Origin: Hysterangium stoloniferum
Lineage: Eukaryota > Basidiomycota > Agaricomycetes > Hysterangiales > Hysterangiaceae
Reading direction: 5' to 3'
Length of the DNA stretch: 64,000 bases
Assembly (NCBI GenBank): GCA_015178975.1
Contig: WHVD01000010.1
Location: forward strand, 186,001 to 250,000
Numbering within the stretch: position 1 is the stretch's first letter; each line of letters starts with the position of its first letter. Positions 46,811 to 58,200 of this stretch are shown one piece after another. The notes under the pieces were generated by a model, which was not told the origin of the DNA, searched no databases, and was given only the letters and a program-made list of their open reading frames with translations. The position numbers and the translations under genes were made by a program.

Positions 46811-47772
46811 GTGGCTGTTAACTAAGCTAATAAGCCGTTTTTAGGTCTGACCATTTCTCAGCTCATATGATGCCTTTCGTCGGTATTGTTTAGATTGGTT
46901 TTCAAGGACATTTTCTCATCAAAAAATTGTTAAGGGATTTACAAAGCTATTTCCAGTAAAAACAGTTGTTATATTTTATACGTATATCTACATACCTTAA
47001 ATCTTTCACTAATGCAAGTTTATTGTTGGAGCACACAGGAATATTACATTCGCATATACCACCCAGCACCTAGTCTTTGAACACATGCTTATTCGAGTAC
47101 ATATGCAGCTTCGCGAATATATTCTATACCCATAAAGGTGCCGATATTGAATATTTGGGCACTCATAAAAGCTTAATGCATAAAAAATATTTTGACTTCC
47201 TGAGAAGAGATGCACAAGATTATGGTTTTGTGGCACACATTTTCGAGTCAGTTACATACGAGCCTCAAGGAGGGATATAGTTCCAATCAATATCTACCGA
47301 CTGGACTCATGAAAGATAAAGCCAGAGAAGATCTGCAATGAAGAGAGTACTGAAGGAAAGACAGTGCGAGAATGATATCATACTGTTGTTAGAATAAAGA
47401 CTGGATAATATATCAGTATTGGCTGGAGGAGTGTAGTTGAGGTTTTCAACTAATTACGGTGTAAATTTCTACAGGTTCTACTAGTTGAAAACTAGTATAA
47501 TCCTTCAGGGCTCGAGCCTTACAGTAAACGAGACAATCACACATAGAGTAGGTATAATGCTCGTATTTCGGAAAAGACTAACAAACAAACAACGCGGAAC
47601 TTATACCACAGGCATAAATAACTACCCTAGGGGGTGCCTCTGAGACACGATCACAGAAGAAATAGGGCAGACGACAGAGCCACCTGCCGCAGGAAGAAGA
47701 ACAAGTTTAACTTAGGATCGGAAGGCACGCAGTCTAAACTATTAACCCTTTATAACATACAAAAAAAAAAAT

Positions 47773-47871
47773 GTTAGACAAGGTTCAAACCCGGACGTCA
47801 CAAGGAAAATCATAATTATGAACGACGACTCCAACTGACTGCACCAAAAATCAGAGATTCATCTATCTAAC
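47773..47871 (-). ncRNA. tRNA-derived Pol III element
   Basis: On the minus strand GTTAGA (start) pairs with TCTAAC (end). An A-box-like CAGTCAGTTGGAGT, an elongator-Met-like arm around TTCATAATTATGA and a B-box GGGTTTGAACC follow in order, and a run of about a dozen T comes right after the end (A-run at 47757-47771 on the plus strand), as a Pol III terminator would. At about 99 nt it is too long for a plain tRNA, so a tRNA-derived SINE or pseudogene is likelier. Confidence 0.45.
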
Positions 47872-49200
47872 CCCGGGGGGAAATTAACCTGCCTTTCATG
47901 ATGTTGAGTGCCTCATACCCAGACTTTGAGGCCTCAAAAAGTCTGTTTGGGGTACGTGCCCTTTATAGGATATTCAGGGGACATATCGCCATAATTTTTA
48001 CTCCGAGTTATCGCCGTATCATTTGTACATAAATAGCCGTCAGAGCAGTTGTGTATTCAATACTTATATCATACGGTAAAGCTGGATCACTGTTAGAGGG
48101 GTCATGGAATTAAGGGTGGATTTGTTGCTATGGGTTATTTTCTTCCACGATGGAATTGCCACCAGACCTAGTCCAGAGTACATAGAATACTTTTTGGCGC
48201 ATATTTTCCACATATGGTCCGCCGGGTAAATTTTTTTGAGACGAGAATAGCAATCTAGGGGAACAATATTTTGGAGGCCAGAAGAATAATCCGCGATAAC
48301 TGTGAGCTCTGGAGGATTGATCAAAAGTCTGGGTTAAATATGAAGAATTTGCTATACCAGATCCAATCGAGAAAAAGAAACCGTCAAATCACACCATTTA
48401 TGTCCGGGGCCAAGGGTCCAATCTGGTCTCTATAAGAATATTCAGTAGTCTTCTAAGCCTGTAATGGGTAACATATGACTAACGTGCAGGCGAGTGGGGT
48501 TACTCTCTCTTTGTTTGTTAATCCCATTCCTAATGACAGCTTCGAAGATGCTAGACTGTTTTTCATCAGGTCTTCCTTGCCCCTTCCTCAAAAACTTTTA
48601 AGAAAATTTAGTTTGCCTAAAAATAGAAATCCAACACCAAGCGTTGGTCATTGGAGAAGCCACGGCATATTACCGGAGCTTATGTAAGTTAATAAATCCT
48701 TAGCTTAGTAGCGGGGTCTTACCGACAGAAACGTCGATTCAAATCGCAGGTCATCTGACAATAGAATACTGGCACTTAAATTTGTCCTCTTCTCCTTTTG
48801 CCGTTAAAACTTCAGTTTACATTTGATGAATTTCATGTAATCCTTCTTTCATCGTCTGCCCCTGTTTGGATATGTCCCTTCCAATCGCTTGTCAGCCCAC
48901 TGCCAGTGTGACAGCCATTATGTCCGTCGAACCTGTGGGCCACTTGGACTTCGCATGCAGAAGTACCTCCAATAAACTGTCGCCACTCCCTACTACATTC
49001 CGCAGGAGCGAATAAATACTGCTTTCGAACCCAATTTCGAATCGCGTTGTACAACACATTGCGTTCCGCGCTGTGCTTATTCTGATTATAACTTCATCAT
49101 TCGAAGTATCTGAGCAGAAAAAGATTGCTCGGAGGTACGTTGATCGCCGTGGCAGCTACCATGGAACATTTATTCTCACTGTTAACATTATTTACAACAG

Positions 49201-51179
49201 ATGTCACAAGCCGTGAAAGATGTAGAGAAGGATTTATCCGACCTTGAAGACGAGACAAGGAAACACACTACCGCGACGAGCGTTGATGAGTCGTACATGG
49301 TCACCGCGGGGTGGGTCCCGCGTCTGCTAAGTTGGGGAGTTGAAACAAGAGGTATGAGGGAATCATGAATTTACATCGGAATATTAAATCTATTGCAAGG
49401 TATCTCCCCGGTACCCCTCCACGAGAGGACCGATGTCGCGTACAGCCGCATGTTCACATTCTGGATGGCTATTAATGTCAATACCCCCACGTAAGCCCAA
49501 TACAAATTTTTTTCTAATGGGCATACCTAATTTATTAACTTGCGTAGGTTTTTCACCGGGTTACTTGGTCCCCTTGTCTACGGGCTGAGCACCCGTGATA
49601 GTTGCCTTGTCATTTTCTTTATGAATGCTCTATCCATAATTCCCCCAGCGTATTTGTACGAATATCGTCTTTCTCATACATCGTATACTTACGATATATC
49701 TGAAAATCCACAGCGTTACTCTTGGTCCCAAGCTCGGTCTCAGACAGACGATTTTGGCTAGATACAGTTTTGGGTATGGCTCTCCCTGTATAATTTAGAT
49801 AGCACTAACACCCGAATTAGACAGTATCTCATTATCCCTATTGTTGTAGTCAATCTAGTTGGAATACTGGGATTTAATGTTCTAAGTAGCATTCTTGGCG
49901 GTCAGACGCTTTCTAGTATCACGGACGGCCGGATGAGTTGGACGTGAGTCCTGTACATCTTCGAAAGTCATACAACAAATAGCCAACATAGCCTAGCGTC
50001 GGAATTGTGATAGTCGCCGTCATAGCCCTAGTGGTTTCTTTCATGGGATATACAGTGTTACATTGGTGATTCCCGCGTCCCTTCTTAAGTATCTTCTCTC
50101 GATTAACGGCACGGTACTAGGTATGAACGACTTTCGTGGATTCCAGTTCTCATCACGTTTCTCATCACCGTCGGAGTCGGTGGAAAACACTTGAAAAATC
50201 CTGTCGAATTCGCACCGGCAACAGCACCAGTTGTTCTATCGTTCGCATCGGCTATAGCCGGATTTATGGTCTCATACGTGGGCGGGAGTGCGGATTTTTC
50301 GTGTTATATGCCTCCCGATGCGCCAAGGTATGTTGCTATCATGTATGTTCTCGGGTCCACAGCTCACGCTTGGGTAGCAAACTTTTGTTCTGGTACACTT
50401 ACTTTGGTCTACTTATCCCTACCGTGAGTCGCGAGCATCGTCCTCAGTCGATTATTTTGACATATCCCCTTCGCAGGTGGTTCTACAATGTTTAGGAGCG
50501 GCAGTCGGCGCGTGCATTCCTAACGTCCCTTCCTGGCAAGTCGGGTACGAAAACGGCTCTACCGGGGGGCTCCTGGCAGCCATGTTAAGTCCAATTGGCG
50601 GATTTGGGAAGTTTCTCTTAGTATTGCTTGCTCTCAGTGTTACGGGGAACATCGCTGCCGGATTTTATTCCTTCTCACTCAATTTCCAAGTCATATCCCC
50701 CTTCCTGCTCAGGGTACCCCGATATGTATTTTCGCTCGTGGGAACTTCGATGTACGACGTTTATCTCCCTGGTTATATCGCATATGCTGATGTAACTCTG
50801 CAGTGTCATTCCCCTAGCTGTGGCGGGTGCGCATAGCTTCGTCGACACGCTCAGTGATTTCCTGGGTATTATAGGATACTGGGCAAGTGCCTACGCGACC
50901 ATCCTCGCGCTCGAGCATTTCATCTTCAGGCACGGGAATGTGGCAGAATACGACATATCCGCGTGGAATCGCGCCTCGAAGCTGCCGTACGGTGTCGCTG
51001 CTATCTTGAGCCTGGCTGCTGGATTTGGCATTGCTGTGCCTGCCATGGATCAGGTGTGGTATGTTGGGCCTATTGCAAAAACAACGGGCGATTTAGGATT
51101 CGAGTTGGCGTTCGTCACAGCACTCGTTGTATACCCGCCTCTTAGGTGGCTGGAGATTCGCCTCTCGGGGCGCGTCTGA
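49201..51179 (+). CDS. NCS1 purine/cytosine permease (FCY2-like)
   Basis: Plasma-membrane nucleobase:cation symporter of the NCS1 family, fungal Fcy2 branch, importing cytosine and purines with protons (family knowledge). Ten exons: 49201-49351, 49400-49490, 49548-49655, 49714-49773, 49821-49943, 49997-50065, 50121-50327, 50378-50423, 50477-50751, 50804-51179. They total 1506 nt, and every phase matches, giving 501 residues, typical for the family. Landmarks in order: R-G-I-S-P-V-P, the T-G-L-L-G-P-L-V-Y-G-L helix, R-D-S-C-L-V-I, L-G-P-K-L-G-L-R-Q, A-R-Y-S-F-G, W-Y-E-R-L-S-W-I-P-V, F-A-P-A-T-A-P-V, P-P-D-A-P-R, L-G-A-A-V-G-A, R-V-P-R-Y-V-F-S and a last helix ending W-Y-V-G-P-I-A. About 12 membrane helices are expected. 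The first 50 residues are a charged cytoplasmic tail. No lesions were seen. Confidence 0.93.
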
Positions 51180-51274
51180 TTAAACAATTGTTAGATTAAT
51201 TTGATGGTCTAGGAGTCTGAACGGGGAATCTCCTACGACACCCCGACTATGTTATCAAACGTATCAACCAAGAA

Positions 51275-51410
51275 TATTTAGACTTGGCTACTTCAAGCCT
51301 GAAGTTAATTACAGTCAGTGTTGACTAGCAATTAACGTCTAATTCTATTCATGTGATGGTCCTGTGAAGTCGGTCGGGCGAGTGGCTGAAAAGGATGTTA
51401 TGACAAACTT
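51275..51410. repeat. dispersed repeat shared with 34.5 kb
   Basis: Second copy of the repeat described at 34519-34660, same orientation, just downstream of the permease gene. Confidence 0.5.
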
Positions 51411-52245
51411 GTTGTACAATATATTGGATTGTACTTATCAAAACCCCAAAAATGACCTAGAAAAAAGTGACAAATTGCCGTCCATCTGTTAGGTTTTGGG
51501 GACGGCTTGAGGTGCGGACTGGTATACTACATTAAGTGTATTACGTACACATTTTGTTATCAGAGTTTTCTTTGTCCGCTGCGCATATCTTCCGGTCAGC
51601 ATTGTTATGTTTCGGTCAGCTCTCTGCCAGTTTCTATCACCATCTGACTTTGAACAAAAAACTGAGCCAAGAAAGGCTCTTTGTACCTTGTGTGTGCAGT
51701 ATGTTCCTTTGGGTATAGTAAATTAGGGATTCAGACCCTCAGATGTTTTGCTATCATCAATATACATATTCTGAGGACCATTGGACCCCATTTTCTGCCT
51801 TGTTTCTAGGGTGATTTGTGGGGTTCTGATAAGCACAAACCAAATATATTCAGTAAATTGTGTACTGATGGAAGTCTGAATGTATATTAGAGTTTTGACA
51901 AACCATGCATCAAACTTAACAGCATGCCTGGCCTCGTGTAGTGGGCCCAGCTAGTATTTACATTGTGACTCAATCTTTCCAAAACAACAAAACATTGGAA
52001 TGATTTTTTGAGCCACTGTAGAATTGCTCATGTCCAAACAATAATGAGGGACAAAACCCTTCCAATGATTTTTAGTTGTGCAAAGATTCTTGAATAGCTC
52101 AGGAACCACTGTAGATACAGACCTGAAATTTGGTGGGTGGTTAGGTCTACATGTTATCTATATGCTCTTAAAATATTATGACATAAGTATTTCCCATGCT
52201 ATAAATAAAATAATAATAAAATCACTTTAGAAGGGTTTTGTCCCA
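51411..52245. other. no gene recognised
   Basis: AT-rich DNA without a coding frame. Part may belong to the copia LTR that ends at 52630, whose far end I could not fix; TGTTAG at 51489 would mirror the CTAACA end but gives an unusually long LTR. Confidence 0.35.
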
Positions 52246-52310
52246 GTCACATGATTAGCACAGAACCTTATTGATTATGTGCAAATAAGGTTTTGTTTTA
52301 ATCATGTGAC
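52246..52310. repeat. 65-bp near-perfect hairpin
   Basis: GTCACATGATTA at 52246-52257 pairs with TAATCATGTGAC at 52299-52310, and inside it AACCTTATT pairs with AATAAGGTT. The two nested arms make a cruciform-capable inverted repeat, probably within the copia LTR. Confidence 0.8.
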
Positions 52311-52499
52311 CTGTCAAAATTAGATATATATATAGCTGTTCACTTTCTAGTTCAACAACATTCCCACAACTCAACATTCTGTTGAAACAGTTGAATAACA
52401 CTTTGCAGAACACCCCTGTGAGTGTGATTGGAAAGTAAACACTAAGGAGACTTTCCCACACCCACAGTGGACTATACTACTAGGTGCGTATATAAGCAC

Positions 52500-53070
52500 C
52501 TATACAGTAGTTACCGACCTAAGGTAACTCACTCAATACTGCACCTACAGTGCTGGGAAAAATACTACAAATATCAGAAATATGGAGATCATAATAGACT
52601 ATGTTAGAGCTGTAGTATCATACTCTAACACTCCCACCTGATGAGACAGCTCTATGCTAGTCCCAATAGTTTTCTCAAATATTCCACCTTTGGCTTAGCC
52701 AATGGTTTTGTTAATAAATCTGCAGGCATCTCTGAAGTAGGTAGATGAACAACTTTAATCTTCCCACTATCAACCTCCTGCCTTAACCAATATGTCCTCA
52801 AATCAAGGTGCTTCATTCGACCATGGTGTTCAGGATCCCTGGCAACTGCCATAGCAGATTAGTTGTCAAGGTATAAAGTGGATGCAGTCTTTTGAGGATA
52901 TCCCAATTCCTCAAACAAGTTCCGCAACCATAATACCTCTGCACCTGCTGATACTGCTGCAATGTACTCTGCCAGCTAATGGCTCCAGTACTCATTTTAA
53001 CCACATATGCACCAGTAGATTTTCCAGTGGATTTATCACCTCCATGATCAGCATCTGAATAGGACACAAA
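52500..53070 (-). mobile_element. copia element, 3' part (RNase H end and LTR)
   Basis: The minus strand encodes the copia RNase H: S-Y-S-D-A-D-H-G-G-D-K, P-E-H-H-G-R-M-K-H-L-D-L and A-D-L-L-T-K-P-L, ending near 52652. A purine-rich tract (CATCAGGTGGGAG on the minus strand) then meets TGTTAG at 52630, which marks the LTR boundary. It continues the copia coding sequence at 61283-64000 and is separated from it by the Ty3 insertion. The copia copy has several breaks. Confidence 0.85.
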
Positions 53071-53075
53071 TAGTT
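53071..53075. repeat. target-site duplication TAGTT, left
   Basis: TAGTT directly precedes the Ty3 LTR and is repeated at 61278-61282 directly after the other LTR. Confidence 0.9.
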
Positions 53076-53982
53076 TGTTAGGATACACACACAGGCCAGG
53101 TTTCCAGAGAAACCTGTGGGATATCCGGTAGGACTTGGCTTCAGCTTATAGGCTGTGCCCTCGCTAGATCGTGTTGTCCAATTTCGAACAGGCGGACGGG
53201 AATCCCGGGGAGCCCGGGTGGGGTTCGTGGGTGGGTTGTAGGTCATAGGTCGTGGGTCATGGGTCGGAGGTCATGGGTCGGAGGTCGTGGGTCGGAGGTC
53301 GTGGGTCAGAGGTCGTGGGTCAGAGGTCATGGGTCGGAGGTCGTGGGTCGTGAGTCAAGTTGGTTGAGAGAGATAGATGCGCCGGACCCCATGGGCTCCA
53401 ACTAGTGCGAGCGATGTGAATCAAGCAAGGGTTTAGAGCGGAAAATGTTATTAGATTACTGGGGGGAATCTAAGCTAATTTTCTGACTGGATTGTATGTA
53501 CAACATCTGCCAGTTTATATAGACCATGGAGTGAATGACATACCAAATCCAGTAATGATGAAATGAAACTAAAAAAACATAAAACGGGAATAGTAAACAC
53601 CAAATTGGTGTTAGGAACGGGACGGAATGGAGCGGAGTCCAAATCATGACAAAGCATAACCCATAACGGGAAACGGAGTGGGAGCAGAGTCCTAAATCGT
53701 GACAGGTCATTTGACTAAAACAGGAACGGGGCTCGATTAGAGTGGTGACGGGATTCTGAGTGGGGTCCGGTGACTGATGTGTGGGACGAAGACGGACATA
53801 GACAGAGATGGAGTCTGGGGGAAGTCCGGTGACTGATATGTGTCGTAATGAGGTCGAACGTAATGAGTCTTGACGTAATGGAGTCCGGGCAGGAAATCCT
53901 ATAAACAGACAATTGGTGCTTGTAGCGCGTGGGGGTGTACGGGTTAGTGCCCAGAGTCTGGCAGGATTGTCCGGTCGTAACA
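53076..53982 (-). repeat. Ty3 3' LTR (907 bp)
   Basis: TGTTAGGATACACAC start, CGGTCGTAACA end. Contains a GGTCGTGGGTCGGA-type minisatellite at about 53236-53355 and the block GGACTTGGCTTCAGCTTATA at 53131-53150. Confidence 0.92.
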
Positions 53983-54375
53983 GTACCCTCCCTTTATGCC
54001 GAAGTCCCAAAGAGGCTCTAGACCTAGATAAGGGTCTTGTCGGCTACGTGCATGTGTCAAAAGTCATGTCGGTTACATGTATGTGTCAAAGAGTCATGTG
54101 ATCTGGAAGGTAAGGTTCAAACGCGACGAGCCTATATATAAATTTGAAAAAATAGAAATTTCTTCTTCTTTATTACCCCCATCATCGATAACATGGGACC
54201 AAAGCCCACGCCACACAAGCCTATGCCAACTGCCGGGCCCTCCATGGGCAGTCAGTACCGGGTGCCGCTGTCCGCTGCCCAAATCTTGGCACAGGGGGAC
54301 GAGCAACGTCAACAGCGAGAAGAGGTGGAGTGAGAAGCCCGGGAGGTTGATGAGGCCCTGAATAGGGAATACCAG

Positions 54376-55217
54376 GTGGCCGTGGCTGCAGCAGAAGAGG
54401 CTGCGAGGCAGAAGCAGAGGGAGGAGGAGGCTGCGGAGAAGGCCAGGGTAGCAGCAGAGAAAGCCCGGGTGGCCACGGAGAGAGCCGTGGTTGTTGCAGG
54501 AAAGGTAAGTCCCATAGCTCAACTTGTCGCTTTTTTTTTGACTTGGCATTTTCAGTGCAAGGCGGCGGAAATTGAGTCGGAGTCTGAGGGGGAGCCAGAA
54601 AGCCCCAACAAGGTGAGTCTCGGTCTGTGGGTATACCGTGCAGTTAACCGTATCAACAGAAAGCAAGGAAGGCGGTGCGAGTCCACCTACCAGCTTGGAA
54701 CGACCCGCAGTGTTCCGGTTGTAATGACCGGAACACTGACTGTAATTGGAAGTCCGGCTGGGGCCCGGGGTGTTACCAGTGCACACACCTCAAGGCGAGG
54801 TGCTCGCTCGTTCACGAGGAGGCCGCGGGGTCTGGTAGTACACAGGAGAATGGCGGGTTGGACAGATACTCTGGTCTGGAAGAAGTCTTGGGACAGATCG
54901 CTGAGGGCATTGAAGCCCAGAATGAGTTGCTCCAGAAGAGCAACAAAGTCAGCATCGTCATGGTGAACGATCTCCGCGCAATCTGTGGGGACCACTTCAA
55001 ATTCCTGATGGAGTATGCCAGCTTTGTATATGACAAGCTGGAGGATGGGAGTTCCGAGGAAGCTGGTTCAGATGAGCAGGAGGTGCCTGCGGAGATAGCG
55101 GAGCTACCCGAGGAGATGAATGAGGCGGGAAAAGCTGAGGTGGAAAAAGAGACGGCGAAAAAAGATAGCCCCATCAATGTAGATGAAGAATACAAAATAG
55201 AACTTAATAATAATTGA
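54376..55217 (+). CDS. antisense ORF in the Ty3 element with Zn(II)2Cys6-like motif
   Basis: Plus-strand coding-like sequence lies between the Ty3 chromodomain and 3' LTR, opposite to the retrotransposon genes. The longest frames are 54376-54966 and 54675-55217. The first begins with a charged coiled-coil-like stretch (alternating E/A/K/R repeats). The second has, at about 54711-54803, six cysteines spaced C-x2-C-x6-C-x9-C-x2-C-x6-C, which is the spacing of fungal Gal4-type zinc clusters, followed by a helix-prone part and a long acidic tail ending near 55215. Donor-like GTAAGT occurs near 54505. In a host protein this would suggest DNA binding. It has no retroviral homology that I know. It may be an accessory frame of this retrotransposon group. 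Confidence 0.55.
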
Positions 55218-58200
55218 ACATACAAGTAAAGCGTGAAAAACATAAGAATAAAAGTCAAAGCCAAAGTCTGCGGAGAATCCGCTTAAGGACTTGACAAGAC
55301 ATGTCAGAACCTGTAAAAGCAAAGAGAGACATAGGGCGACAGGGAATAATGAAAATGAGTCCAAATGTAACACGGGGTCCACGGAGTGCAGTCAGAGAGA
55401 TGATAATGGTCCAGGTTTGAGTGGGTAAGCTGTATGAAAGTCAGTAACGATTTCTGTGGCATTACCAAGTTCCGTGGCCAAAATCCATGAAGTTTCTTCA
55501 TCGGTGCCCTTGTAACCCACCCACTTGACCAAGTAAAGCAGTTTACAAGTGTGTCGACGCTTGTCAATTTTTGAATCTAAAATCTGTGAGATTTCAAACT
55601 CGGGTTCTCCATCAATGATGACAGGAGGAGGTGGAGATTGCACGTGATCCGGGATAGTGTTAGCAGTACAAGGTTCTAGCATAGAAACATGAAATACCAG
55701 GTGTACCGCGCACATGGTATCTGGAAGCCATAGAGTCCAAGAAACTGAACCTACATACTTGTGCGATAATTTCAAACGGACCTAAATATTTTTCAGCAAG
55801 CTTTTTTGATGGACGGGTAGTCCGGAAGAATTGAGCTTTGACATAAACACAGTCGCCAATCTTGAAGTTGGGTGGCGGGATCCGGTGTTTGTCCGCTGAA
55901 TGTTGATATTGCTCTTGGGTGGACAATATTGCAGTCCGGAGTTCCTTGTGGAGCTCGTGGAGGTCCATGATGAACTCTTGAGCACGAACAGAGGCGAGAT
56001 TTCATTCTGGATGTACTGTAATATTTGGATTATATCCTTTATTTGCAAAGAATGGGGAAACGCCAGTAGTGGCTGAGGGTGCATTGTTGTAAGCAAACTC
56101 TGCAAGTGGTAACAAGGATTTCCAGTTGTCCTGTTGGTAGTTGCAATATACGTGGAGGTATTGTTCAAATGTCTGGTTGACATGTTCGGTTTGTCCGTCA
56201 CCTTCCGGGTGATGTCTGGACGTGAAATGTAATGTCATGTCCAAGGATTTTCTGAGGGATCTAAAGAAGTGAGACACGAACTCTGATCCCGATCGGAAGT
56301 CACGTGGGACGGAACTCCGTGCTTGGAAAATATGTGGATAATGAAAAGTTCCGCTAACTGCACAGACGTAATTGTGTCATATGTAGGGATGAATATACCT
56401 TGTTTTGAGAATCTGTCAACAACGACTAGAATAGCAGAAAAGGCTTCAGAATCTGGTAGGTGTTCAATGAAATCCATAGAGATAGAATTCCATGGGTGTT
56501 CCGGTACTGGGAGTTGTTTCAAAAGGCTGTATGGCTTGTGTCGCTGAGATTTCGAGCGGGGACAAGTAGTGCAAGATTTACAATAGTGCTTAACAAATCC
56601 ACGGAGTCTGGGCCAAGTGTATTCTCTTCTTATTAATGATAGAGTTTTGTTGTACCTGAAATGTCCTGAAAGTGGATGATCATGTTTGTATTGAAGGATC
56701 CTGAGGTGGAGGCCATCAGAGTCTGGTACATAGATGTGATCGTCAAGTCTAATGAAACCATGTTGATCAAGAGACCACTGGGGTTGACCGGGGTCCACGG
56801 GATTGTCAAGGTGAGCTTTAGTGATTGGGTCTAGTGGAATTGCTGATAGAATATCTTGATGTAACTTCTCAATATCCATAATGATAATTCCACGGACAAT
56901 GGGATTGATGAGGAAAGTTGTGCAGACTGATGTGGTAAGTTGTTGATTCGTGAAAATAGGTTTCAGGTTGTGCAGATTTACCGTTGCATAGTCGTTGCTC
57001 CCCTCTTTAGGATAGACGTCCCATCGTCTAGTTAAAGTGTCTGGTTTGCCACTGAGACGGCCGGGTCGAAAACGGATAATCATGTTGAAGGCAGATAGAT
57101 ATTCAGACCAGCAGGCCTGCTGGCGGGTCAAAAGTTTTGTGGTAGAAAAGTATTCCAATTTTTTGTGATCTGTTACAACGTCAATAGGAGCTCCTGAACC
57201 TTCCAAATAGTGTCGCCACACTTTGAAAGCTGAAAAGATTGCCAGAAGTTCTTTATCATGAACGTCATAGTTGAGCTCTGCTCCGGTAAAAGTCTGGGAC
57301 AGAAAAGCCACGGGGTGGACTTCTCCGTCGGAGTCCTGGATGGACAGAATGGCTCCAAGTGCATAGTCGGAGGTGTCCATTTCAACAATGAGTGGGAAGT
57401 CCGGTTTCCAATGTGACAGAATAGGAGCTGTGGAAAAAGAATTTTTTAAAAGATTGAAAGCTTTTTGACACTTATCATTAAAATTCCACAGAGTACCCTT
57501 ATGCATAAGATGGGTAAGGGGTACTGTGATGTTGGAATATCCACAGATAAAACGTTTGTAAAAATTGGCAAAGCCGAGGAAGGATTGTATATCTTTACCT
57601 TTTCGGGGTTTGGGCCAATCTTTGATGACTTGCACTTTAGTTTCATCCATTCGGAGTCCATCGGGTCCCATCATGAAACCTAGGTATTCCACGGAGTCCA
57701 TGTCAAAAGTACATTTTTTACCATTCGCGAATAAACCATGTTGTCTGGGCCTCTGGAGAACTTCACAGACTTGTTTGTCGTGTTCCGCGGGATTCTCGGA
57801 GTAGATAAGAATGTCATCCAAGTAAACAATGACGCATACATCAAGCATGTTGGAGAAAATGTCGTTGATAAAATGCTGAAAAACAGACGGAGCATTGGTG
57901 AGTCCAAAGGGGGTGACCAACCACTCGAAGGCCCCATAACGGGTTCTAAAAGTGGTTTTCCATTCGTCGCCCACGGCAATCTGGACCAAATGATAGGCGT
58001 GTTTGAGATCAATTTTGGTATAAATCCGGGCATTCCGCGGAGCATTGAGCAGGTCAGATATAAGTGGGAGTGGATATTTATCCTTCTTGGTGACAGCATT
58101 GAGTCCTCTAAAATCAACACATAGTTGAAGAGATCCATCCTTTTTTCTGACAAACAGAACAGGTGCTCCAAAAGGAGACTTTGAGGATTGAATAAAACCT

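Larger units (their letters stand above)
45877..49200. other. mostly no gene recognised
   Basis: Holds an unrecognised minus frame (46481-46810), a tRNA-like element (47773-47871), and repeat-like sequence around 47400-47560 with the palindromic pair TTTTCAACTA and TAGTTGAAAA. Short frames at 48064-48324 (-) and 48475-48687 (+) show no domain. The last part should hold the permease promoter. Confidence 0.4.

Noticed and set aside
48690-48775. Possible tRNA around TAGCTTAGTAGCGG and GATTCAAATC
   Set aside because: A- and B-box-like strings are present, but I could not pair acceptor, anticodon and T stems together.
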